This document shows positions 7,376 through 12,473 of a stretch of 12,473 nucleotides of DNA, piece by piece. The stretch covers positions 1 through 12,473 of the forward strand of contig JADGCR010000047.1 of the NCBI GenBank assembly GCA_015228895.1, given 5' to 3'. The notes below the pieces were generated by a model that was not told where the DNA came from, did not search any database, and saw only the letters and a program-made list of their open reading frames with translations. Position 1 is the stretch's first letter. Every line of letters begins with the position of its first letter. Position numbers and translations under genes: made by a program. The DNA comes from Magnetococcales bacterium. GTDB lineage: Bacteria > Pseudomonadota > Magnetococcia > Magnetococcales > Magnetaquicoccaceae.

Positions 7376-8335
7376 TCAGGAGCAGGAGCGACAGTGATTG
7401 ACCTCCACGGTGACATGCTCCAGCCCCGGAATGTCATGCAGCAGGGACTTGTAGTGCTCCGCGTCGCGGGGCTGGTGGGCGACGAGCGACAGGATGCAGG
7501 CGTGACTGGCCGGACCCACCCGCCAGAGGTGCAGATCGACGATTTCGCAGTCGTCCTGGGCCTGGAGACAGTGCCTGACCCTGGTTTGCAAAGGGAGGTT
7601 GTCCTCCGCGTCCAGCAGGGTCTTGCCGCTCTCCCGGATCAGTCCCATGGCCCAGAAACCGATCACCAGAGAGCCGACGACGCCCATCGCCGGGTCCATC
7701 CACACCCAACCCAGGGAGATGCCGCAGGTCAGGGCGACAATGGCCGCAATCGAGGTCAGGGCGTCCGCGAGGACGTGCAGATAGGCCCCTTCCAGGTTGT
7801 GGTCCTGATGGTGGGCGTGTTCCTCGTGGTGGTGCTCATGGTCGTCGTCGTGATCCTGATGATGGGCGTGATGATGATGGGCGCTGCCGAGCAGTTTGGC
7901 GCTGAGGAGATTGACCACCAGTCCCGCCACCGCCACCAGCAGCGCGGTCTTGAACTCCACCGGCACCGGGGTGATCAGGCGTTGCAGGGATTCGACCGCC
8001 ATCAGCAGGGCCACGATGGCCAGGGCCACGGCGCTGGCGAATCCCCCCAGTGGTCCCACCTTGCCCGCCCCGAAGGTGAAACGGGGGTTGTGGGCGTTGC
8101 GTCTGGCGAAGCCGTAGGCGAAGGCGGCCAGTCCCAGGGCGGCGGCATGGGTTCCCATGTGCCAGCCGTCGGCGGTCAGGGCCATGGAGCCGGTGATGTG
8201 GCCGGCCACCAGCTCCACCACCATGGTGATCAGGGTCAGGGCGATGACCCGATAGGTCTGCCGTTCCCCGGTTTGCTCCACGTTCAGACCGAAGTGATGT
8301 TCATGGTGCCAGAGGGCGATGTCGTGGACGCTCAT
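7376..8335 (-). CDS. dmeF: CDF family divalent-metal efflux transporter, DmeF type
   Basis: Proton-driven exporter of divalent cations (Co/Ni/Zn range in this subfamily) across the inner membrane. The 319-residue protein has about six helices (about 29-47, 51-75, 98-118, 128-148, 184-206, 212-232) and a C-terminal cytoplasmic domain. TM2 reads ADGWHMGTH, giving H59 and H63, and TM5 has H187 and D191 (HxxxD); these form the transport site. HxxxH in TM2 and the GxGKVGPLGGFASA segment after it are typical of DmeF, not of ZitB or FieF. Between TM4 and TM5 lies an exceptional His/Asp-rich loop (about 153-179). The N-terminus is also His-rich (HDIALWHHEHHFG). The ATG at 8335 overlaps the upstream hydrolase stop as ATGA. 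The frame continues open upstream, but only inside the hydrolase gene. Confidence 0.9.
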   Translation of the reverse strand: MSVHDIALWHHEHHFGLNVEQTGERQTYRVIALTLITMVVELVAGHITGSMALTADGWHMGTHAAALGLAAFAYGFARRNAHNPRFTFGAGKVGPLGGFASAVALAIVALLMAVESLQRLITPVPVEFKTALLVAVAGLVVNLLSAKLLGSAHHHHAHHQDHDDDHEHHHEEHAHHQDHNLEGAYLHVLADALTSIAAIVALTCGISLGWVWMDPAMGVVGSLVIGFWAMGLIRESGKTLLDAEDNLPLQTRVRHCLQAQDDCEIVDLHLWRVGPASHACILSLVAHQPRDAEHYKSLLHDIPGLEHVTVEVNHCRSCS

Positions 8336-9162
8336 TTGGAAAGTCCTTGCAGGATGTTCGCCAGGGTGAAACCGTCCGGCAGGCCCAGCTCGTGACCCGT
8401 GCCCAGGGTGTGCAGAGTCGAGCGGCCCCGCAGGAGGGGGATGTTGTTCATGTCCTGGCTGGGACCTGGCACCAGCATGTCCCCCCACAACACAAAGGGG
8501 GTTCCCCGGACCACGGAGAAATAGGGAATCCGGGGATGGGGCTGGTGGTTGAGCCAGAACAGCAGGGAACCGGGATGCTGCCGCACGATGTCGAGGTAGA
8601 GGCCACGGGAGAATTTGAGGGTTTGATACCCGCCGCCGCCAAAGAAATCCTTGAGGATCTCCACCGGTCCCCAATCGTTGGTGGCGTCCAGGGCCTGCTC
8701 CGCCCGCGGGGTGCCCAGATGGGGCGCGGCGATGGTGATCAGGGCCGCCGGGTTGGGCACCCTGCCCTGGACCAACGCCAGTCGCAGCACCAGGCCACCC
8801 ACGGAGTGCCCCGCCAGGATGAACCGCTCTTTGGGATGGCGGGTGGCCAGCCGTTGCAACAGGGGGGTCAGATGGGCGGCCTGGACCAGAAGGGGCGCGG
8901 GGGAGGGGAGTTCCACCAGGTAGATCTTGTTGCGCGCCTTGACCCCCGGACCGGGCAGCTCCTCCACCCCGTTGGGTCCGGTGCGCAGGATTCCCGCCCG
9001 CGCCCACCCTCTGCCGTTGAGCACGGCGACCACCCCGCTTTGTTCCCAGGAGGCCGCGCTGCCCAGATAGCCGTGGGCCAGAAGCAGGACGTCGGCCCGG
9101 GCCGTCGCGCCCAGGAGCACAATGGCCAGGGCGATCAGAAGGGAGGCGATGGACTTGAGCAT
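8332..9162 (-). CDS. Secreted alpha/beta-hydrolase, lipase-like
   Basis: Probable secreted or periplasmic lipase/esterase of the alpha/beta-hydrolase fold; the substrate is unknown. From the ATG at 9162 the protein has 276 residues. Residues 1-23 form a signal peptide: basic LK start, hydrophobic core SLLIALAIVLLGA, and cleavage after ATARA. LLAHGYLG (27-34) is the oxyanion-hole strand, GHSVGG (118-123) the nucleophile elbow with S120. D228 in GDMLVPG and H257 in GTGHELG are the best candidates for the other two triad members. No cysteine is present. AAGGA lies about 10 nt before the ATG. An upstream ATG at 9240 would overlap the -10 element of the predicted promoter and would bury the signal peptide, so I reject it. 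dmeF is coupled behind it by a 4-bp overlap; a functional link to metal efflux is not obvious. Confidence 0.83.
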   Translation of the reverse strand: MLKSIASLLIALAIVLLGATARADVLLLAHGYLGSAASWEQSGVVAVLNGRGWARAGILRTGPNGVEELPGPGVKARNKIYLVELPSPAPLLVQAAHLTPLLQRLATRHPKERFILAGHSVGGLVLRLALVQGRVPNPAALITIAAPHLGTPRAEQALDATNDWGPVEILKDFFGGGGYQTLKFSRGLYLDIVRQHPGSLLFWLNHQPHPRIPYFSVVRGTPFVLWGDMLVPGPSQDMNNIPLLRGRSTLHTLGTGHELGLPDGFTLANILQGLSK

Positions 9163-9208
9163 GGGTGTCGGTTCCTTGCGTGTCAAGAACAGTGGGACGG
9201 TCGGGGCG

Positions 9209-9230
9209 GCGACCGGATTTTTCCGGTTGC
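9209..9230 (-). other. Stem-loop at the 5' end of the hydrolase mRNA
   Basis: Arms ACCGGA (9212-9217) and TCCGGT (9222-9227) enclose a 4-nt loop; two further GC pairs form outside one mismatch in the minus-strand RNA. With a start point near 9232 predicted from the promoter, this hairpin would be the first structure of the transcript. It may protect the 5' end; no U tract follows, so it is not an intrinsic terminator. Confidence 0.35.
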
Positions 9231-9238
9231 CGACTGTC

Positions 9239-9268
9239 ATTCTAGAGTCTCTCCGCCTTCCAGTTCAA
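9239..9268 (-). promoter_or_regulatory. Predicted sigma70-type promoter for the hydrolase-dmeF genes
   Basis: Read on the minus strand, TTGAAC (9263-9268) and TAGAAT (9239-9244) are separated by 18 bp. They match the -35 consensus at four and the -10 consensus at five of six positions. The predicted start point, near 9232, leaves a leader of about 70 nt before the ATG at 9162. This may also drive neuA-HAD and gmhA downstream. Confidence 0.5.
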
Positions 9269-9309
9269 GCGTTGTTCTGCTTGTAAAATTGTGGGGTTGC
9301 ATTTTTGTC

Positions 9310-9326
9310 GGGAGAATGGGAGAATG
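9310..9326 (+). promoter_or_regulatory. Tandem GGGAGAAT repeat upstream of fur
   Basis: Two perfect copies of the octamer GGGAGAAT lie head to tail (9310-9317, 9318-9325), followed by another G, 41-57 bp before the fur start. The spacing and the GAGAAT cores loosely recall the GATAAT hexamers of Fur boxes. I could not identify a convincing -35/-10 pair for fur, so this is only a candidate operator. The surrounding 9269-9366 gap is otherwise AT-rich without a recognised element. Confidence 0.25.
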
Positions 9327-9366
9327 TGGGTTCGTCGGAAAAATAATTGTGTTGAAGGAGCGCGCC

Positions 9367-9798
9367 ATGGATATGAATCAGGATCTGAAAAATGCGGGTC
9401 TCAAGGCGACCGCTCCGCGCATGAAGGTGTTGCGTCTGTTCGTCTCGGATGTGGGCCAGCATATGAGCGCCGAGGAGGTGTATAAACGTTTGCTCTCTGA
9501 TGGTGAGGAGATCGGCCTGGCCACCATCTATCGGGTTCTGACCCAGTTTCAACACGCCGGGTTGTTGTCCCGCAGCCATTTCGAGGCTGGCAAGGCCATC
9601 TACGAGCTCAATCAGGGGGAACACCACGATCATCTGGTCTGTCTCCAATGTGGCCGGGTGGAGGAGTTCGTCGATCCGGTGATCGAGAAACGACAGCAGG
9701 AGATCGCCCGGGAGCGGGGTTTCGTCGTTCAGGAACACGCCTTGTCCCTGTATGTGAACTGCCTGAATCCCCACTGTTCCCACCGACCCGCCTCCTGA
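9367..9798 (+). CDS. fur: Ferric uptake regulator Fur
   Basis: Metal-dependent transcription repressor that binds Fe2+ and represses iron-uptake and other genes. The 143-residue protein aligns over its whole length with proteobacterial Fur. The N-terminal winged helix contains LKATAPRMKVLRLF (12-25) and the recognition helix region GEEIGLATIYRVLTQF (46-61). The C-terminal part carries the metal-binding HHDH (86-89), CxxC at C92/C95, E107, H124, and C132/C137. EIGLATIYRVL is nearly identical to E. coli Fur and separates it from Zur, PerR and Irr. AAGGAG (9355-9360) sits 6 bp before the ATG at 9367; M3 is an alternative. The frame is open far upstream, but that part reads through the antisense of the hydrolase gene and is not protein-like. 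neuC begins 14 bp after its stop. Confidence 0.94.
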   Translation: MDMNQDLKNAGLKATAPRMKVLRLFVSDVGQHMSAEEVYKRLLSDGEEIGLATIYRVLTQFQHAGLLSRSHFEAGKAIYELNQGEHHDHLVCLQCGRVEEFVDPVIEKRQQEIARERGFVVQEHALSLYVNCLNPHCSHRPAS

Positions 9799-9812
9799 GG
9801 GAACGGTCGGGC

Positions 9813-11009
9813 ATGAGCGGGCCAACACTGTTGCAGGAGCGGGGCGGGCGCGTCAAGGTGCTGGCCCTCACCGGGATCCGTTCCGAGTACGATCTGCTCT
9901 ATCCCCTGCTGGTCGCGTTGCAGGATCACCCGGAGTTCGACTTGGGGATCATCGTCTGCGGCGCGCATTTGAGCAATCTGCATCACGAGTCGGTCCGCCA
10001 GATCGAAGCCGACGGGTTTGCGATCGTGGAGCGGATCGAGAATCTCCTCCACTCCAGTTCCCGGGTGGGCAAGGTCAAATCCACCGGCCTGCTGATCGCC
10101 GCCCTGGCGCAGACCCTGGCGCGGGAGCGGCCGGATCTGCTGCTCACCCTGGGGGATCGGGAAGAGCCGTTGGCGGGTGGGGTGGCGGGTCTCTATCTGG
10201 GCATTCCCGTGGTCCATCTGGCGGGGGGGGATCGCATCGACTCCGCGGACGGCAACCCGGACGAGGCGATCCGCCACGCGGCCACCAAACTGAGCCACAT
10301 CCACCTGACCATGAACGAAACCCACGCCGCGCGGGTGCGCGCCCTGGGAGAGGAACCCTGGCGGGTGCATCCGGTGGGGAGCGGCGGGGTGGACCGTTTG
10401 CGCACCGGGCCGGTGGCCCACCGGGAGCTTCTGGCGCAGCGGCTGGGTCCGGGGGCTTTGGGCGGGTTTCTCGTTCTGATCTACCACCCGCTTCTGGATG
10501 GTCAGTCGGGGCGGGGGGGGGAACAGGTGCGCCTCTGTCTGGAGGTCTGTCTGGCCACCGGTCTGCATCTGTTCGTCGGGGCGCCCAACAGCGATCCCGG
10601 CCATTGGGAGATCCAACAGGCCATCGACGCGTATGGACACCATCCACAAGTCACGATCTATCGCAATCTGGAGCGGGGGTTGTTCGCCTCGTTGCTGCGT
10701 CACGCCCTGTGTCTGGTGGGCAACTCCTCTCTGGCCTTCCACGAGGCTCCGTTCCTGGGACTGCCCGCGGTCAACATCGGCGAGCGGCAGCGGAACCGGA
10801 TGAACGCCGGCAACGTGCAGAACGTCCCCCTGGAGCGCGCGCCTTTGGACGAGGCCATCCGGCGCGCCGCGTTTGACGGGGGGTATCGGCGGACCATCCA
10901 ACCGGGTCATACCCTCTATGGGGATGGCTTCATGGCCCAACGGGCGGTGGAGATCTTGCGGAACCTGCCGGGCAAACGCCAACTGCTGGCCAAAACAATG
11001 ACCGTTTGA
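9813..11009 (+). CDS. neuC: UDP-N-acetylglucosamine 2-epimerase (hydrolysing), NeuC/LegG-like
   Basis: Hydrolyses a UDP-N-acetylhexosamine with inversion at C2, giving ManNAc (sialic acid route) or the 6-deoxy-diacetamido analogue (legionaminic acid route). The 398-residue protein is a GT-B fold epimerase: LALTGIRSEYDLLYPLL (17-33) is the first nucleotide-binding strand, LGDREEPL (113-120) and HLAGGD (135-140) form the active-site region, and GNSSLAFHEAP (303-313) with NIGERQRNR (321-329) bind the UDP. Family members usually have HxGGE where this has AGGD. The ATG at 9813 overlaps no neighbour but has a GAGG sequence only at the fur stop; it adds about 13 residues before the conserved strand, so a later GTG (9858) is conceivable. 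It is likely cotranscribed with fur. Two G runs of 8 and 9 lie inside the gene (10223-10230, 10513-10521). Confidence 0.88.
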   Translation: MSGPTLLQERGGRVKVLALTGIRSEYDLLYPLLVALQDHPEFDLGIIVCGAHLSNLHHESVRQIEADGFAIVERIENLLHSSSRVGKVKSTGLLIAALAQTLARERPDLLLTLGDREEPLAGGVAGLYLGIPVVHLAGGDRIDSADGNPDEAIRHAATKLSHIHLTMNETHAARVRALGEEPWRVHPVGSGGVDRLRTGPVAHRELLAQRLGPGALGGFLVLIYHPLLDGQSGRGGEQVRLCLEVCLATGLHLFVGAPNSDPGHWEIQQAIDAYGHHPQVTIYRNLERGLFASLLRHALCLVGNSSLAFHEAPFLGLPAVNIGERQRNRMNAGNVQNVPLERAPLDEAIRRAAFDGGYRRTIQPGHTLYGDGFMAQRAVEILRNLPGKRQLLAKTMTV

Positions 11010-11024
11010 AGCGGCTGGAGGAAC

Positions 11025-11150
11025 ATGATTCCCCCCTTTGTCATGGACAAGCTGGAGCTCATCACGCAGCTTTGCACCCGCCATGGAGTGTGTCGGCCGC
11101 ACCTGTTTGGCTCCTCTGTCAGTGGGGCGTTTGAGTCAAACACCGCATGA
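11025..11150 (+). pseudogene. Truncated MNT-type nucleotidyltransferase fragment
   Basis: A 41-codon frame beginning ATG at 11025 (or 11043) behind GGAGG at 11017-11021. It reads MDKLELITQLCTRHG followed by RPHLFGSSVSGAFESNT, which is the typical start of a minimal nucleotidyltransferase domain: a short helix, then hxLFGSxxxGxFxxxSDxDhxV. The frame stops with TGA (11148-11150) exactly where the catalytic SDxDF strand should begin, and no other frame restores it. So the Gly-Ser of the active site is present but the metal-binding aspartates are missing. In full form, such proteins are often antitoxins paired with HEPN toxins. It sits between neuC and neuB, unrelated to sugar synthesis, and has lower GC than its neighbours. 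Confidence 0.5.
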
Positions 11151-11217
11151 AATGACAGTGCTGTTGGATGATGGAGGCAAAGAGTGTTGGCAAGATGTTG
11201 CGCAGGGGTCCAATCCG

Positions 11218-11307
11218 ATGACGGATACGGTGTCGTTCTTGCAAAAGGCGCGCGCTTTGTGTGCATCTGGGTCATTTTGTCCCGCAATACGGGTCATCCG
11301 GATGTGA
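11218..11307 (+). pseudogene. Possible HEPN-like N-terminal remnant
   Basis: A 29-codon frame starting at ATG 11218 with AGGGG upstream. Its first residues, MTDTVSFLQKARALCASGSF, resemble the N-terminal helix of HEPN-domain proteins (MTxxxxxFLxKARxLL), then the similarity ends and a stop follows at 11305-11307. The HEPN RxxxxH site is absent. The resemblance is short and could be chance; what raises it above noise is its position just after a nucleotidyltransferase fragment, the gene order of MNT-HEPN pairs. Confidence 0.25.
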
Positions 11308-11312
11308 TCCGG
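11281..11312. other. Two adjacent short hairpins upstream of neuB
   Basis: CCCG-CAATA-CGGG (11281-11293) and CCGGAT-GTG-ATCCGG (11298-11312) are perfect inverted repeats side by side, about 65 bp before neuB. There is no T tract, so they do not form a standard terminator. They may be a leftover of the insertion that brought the fragments, or a processing site between neuC and neuB. The rest of 11010-11376 holds only the two remnants and the neuB ribosome-binding site. Confidence 0.3.
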
Positions 11313-11376
11313 GAGGGGAACGGCCTTTCGTGACATCACAATCCGTTCGCTTTGCAAAAGGAACATGGAGGGCAAC

Positions 11377-12468
11377 ATGGGCGCAGCCATCACCATCATC
11401 GCCGAGGCGGGGGTCAACCATAACGGGCGGCTCGATCTGGCGCTGCGTCTGGTGGACGCCGCGGCCGGGGCCGGGGCGAACGCGGTCAAATTCCAGACCT
11501 TTCGCGCCGCGGATCTGGTCAGCCGTCACGCCCCCAAGGCGGCGTATCAACAGAGCCTGACCAACCCGGAGGAGTCCCAGCTCGCGCTGCTGGAACGGCT
11601 GGAGCTGGATCAGGCCAGCCACCTCATGCTCGCGGACCACTGCCGACAGCGGGGCATCGCCTTTCTCTCCACCCCCTTCGATGCCGCCAGTCTGGCGTTC
11701 CTGGTCCACGGGATGGGTCTGGAGACCCTCAAGATCCCTTCCGGCGAGTTGACCAACGGGCCATTCCTGTTGCAGGTGGGGGCCACCGGGAAACGGATCC
11801 TCCTCTCCACGGGCCTGGCCACGCTGGGTGAGATCGAGACCGCCCTGGGGGTGCTGGCCTTTGGACTGCTGGCTCTCCGGGAGCCTCCGTCGGTGGCGGG
11901 TTGCGCCGCCGCTTTCGCCTCGTCGGAGGGTCGGGCGGCGCTGGCCGGACAGGTGACTCTGCTCCATTGCACCACCGAATATCCCGCGCCGTTCGGGGAG
12001 GTCAATCTGCGCGCCATGGATACCATGCGTCAGGCGTTCGGTCTGCCGGTGGGCTATTCGGATCACACCACGGGGATCGTCGTCCCCATCGCCGCCGCGG
12101 CCAGGGGGGCGGTGGTGATCGAGAAACATTTCACCCTGGACCGCTCCCTGCCGGGTCCGGACCATCCGGCCTCCCTGGAGCCGGAGGAGTTGACCGCCAT
12201 GGTGGAGGCCATTCGCGTCGTGGAGCAGGCCATGGGGCATGGCGTCAAGGTTCCCATGGCTTCGGAGCGCAAGAATCGTCTCGTGGCCCGCAAGAGTCTG
12301 GTCGCCCTGGAGCCGATCGGGCAGGGAGAACGTTTCTCCAGCGCCAATCTGGGGGTCAAGCGGCCCGGTTCCGGCCTCTCTCCCATGGAGTACTGGCGTC
12401 TTCTGGGGGGGGTGGCGCGGCGGGATTATCAGCCGGATGAGTGCATCGACGGGGGAGAACGGCCATGA
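11377..12468 (+). CDS. neuB: N-acetylneuraminate/nonulosonate synthase NeuB
   Basis: Condenses phosphoenolpyruvate with ManNAc or an analogue to give a nine-carbon nonulosonic acid. The 363-residue protein has an N-terminal TIM barrel (about 5-290) and a C-terminal SAF/antifreeze-like domain (about 297-358). Diagnostic segments: IIAEAGVNHNG (7-17), AVKFQTF (36-42), FLSTPFD (96-102), KIPSGE (119-124), HCTTEYPAP (197-205), GYSDHT (226-231) and EKHFTLD (249-255). H230 and H251 correspond to the metal-binding histidines of meningococcal NeuB. It is slightly longer than that enzyme (about 349) because of an extra segment around 160-192. ATG 11377 has GGAGG five bases upstream; ATG 11365 in the same frame is the alternative. 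The stop overlaps the start of the next gene. Whether the product is Neu5Ac or legionaminic acid is not decided; the motifs do not look like PseI specifically. Confidence 0.91.
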   Translation: MGAAITIIAEAGVNHNGRLDLALRLVDAAAGAGANAVKFQTFRAADLVSRHAPKAAYQQSLTNPEESQLALLERLELDQASHLMLADHCRQRGIAFLSTPFDAASLAFLVHGMGLETLKIPSGELTNGPFLLQVGATGKRILLSTGLATLGEIETALGVLAFGLLALREPPSVAGCAAAFASSEGRAALAGQVTLLHCTTEYPAPFGEVNLRAMDTMRQAFGLPVGYSDHTTGIVVPIAAAARGAVVIEKHFTLDRSLPGPDHPASLEPEELTAMVEAIRVVEQAMGHGVKVPMASERKNRLVARKSLVALEPIGQGERFSSANLGVKRPGSGLSPMEYWRLLGGVARRDYQPDECIDGGERP

Positions 12469-12473
12469 TCGGG
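12465..12473 (+). CDS. Start of next gene in the nonulosonate operon (partial)
   Basis: ATG ATC GGG begins at 12465 and overlaps the neuB TGA in the ATGA form, with the purine-rich GGGGGAGAA a few bases upstream. Only three codons are visible, so the product cannot be named; the overlap predicts that it is cotranscribed with neuB and likely another glycan-biosynthesis gene. Confidence 0.45.

Noticed and set aside
6335..8395. A 686-codon open frame on the plus strand opposite neuA-HAD and dmeF
   Set aside because: Composition is typical of an antisense shadow, and the VVVLMVVVVILMM stretch is simply the complement of the His codons of the DmeF loop.
8336..9007. An N-terminal extension of dmeF into the hydrolase gene
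   Set aside because: The extra residues are Pro/Arg/Gly-rich and unlike any CDF protein. The ATGA overlap gives a natural start.
8347..9366. A 340-codon N-terminal extension of fur
   Set aside because: It reads through the antisense of the hydrolase gene, and a proper ribosome-binding site lies before the normal Fur start.
9729..12240. Minus-strand frames opposite neuC (457 codons) and neuB (322 codons)
   Set aside because: Both are antisense to well-recognised enzymes and show shadow composition.
1..12473. CRISPR array, tRNA, rRNA, insertion sequence or attachment site
   Set aside because: I saw no spaced direct repeats of CRISPR type, no cloverleaf-like sequence, no transposase and no terminal inverted repeats in the window.

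Overview
This is a high-GC, densely packed stretch of a Gram-negative bacterial chromosome, very probably proteobacterial. The evidence is the divergent pair lptF-lptG / pepA-holC, a layout familiar from Proteobacteria, together with a classical Fur protein and an LPS-type phosphoheptose isomerase. GGG glycine codons and runs of 8-12 G are frequent. I cannot name the genus from the sequence alone.

Region 1 (1-5426) is a housekeeping block. A G-rich low-complexity edge (1-66) is followed by lptG and lptF on the minus strand, the two permease subunits of the LPS exporter. Across a short divergent intergenic region come pepA (leucyl aminopeptidase), holC (DNA polymerase III chi subunit), a four-helix DUF486/DMT-like protein and an unrecognised polytopic membrane protein, all on the plus strand with overlaps or very short gaps.

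Region 2 (5448-9268) is a minus-strand series read right to left: a secreted alpha/beta-hydrolase (lipase-like), a DmeF-type cation diffusion facilitator with a histidine-rich loop, a fusion of a CMP-sugar synthetase (NeuA-like) with a KdsC-like HAD phosphatase, and gmhA. A good sigma70-like promoter and a 5'-terminal stem-loop lie in front of the hydrolase gene.

Region 3 (9269-12473) is on the plus strand: fur, then 14 bp later neuC (hydrolysing UDP-sugar 2-epimerase), then a 355-bp gap, then neuB (nonulosonate synthase), which overlaps the start of a further gene cut by the window edge. The gap is not empty. It holds a truncated minimal nucleotidyltransferase (MNT) fragment that stops just before its DxD metal site, and after it a short frame that resembles the start of a HEPN protein, so it may be the remnant of an MNT-HEPN toxin-antitoxin pair.

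Together neuC, neuB and the neuA-HAD fusion give most of the route to a CMP-activated nonulosonic acid (a sialic, legionaminic or related acid) for surface glycans, next to gmhA (heptose precursor) and, further off, LPS export. The nonulosonate genes lie on both sides of metal-homeostasis genes (fur, dmeF). The specific sugar cannot be fixed from this window.
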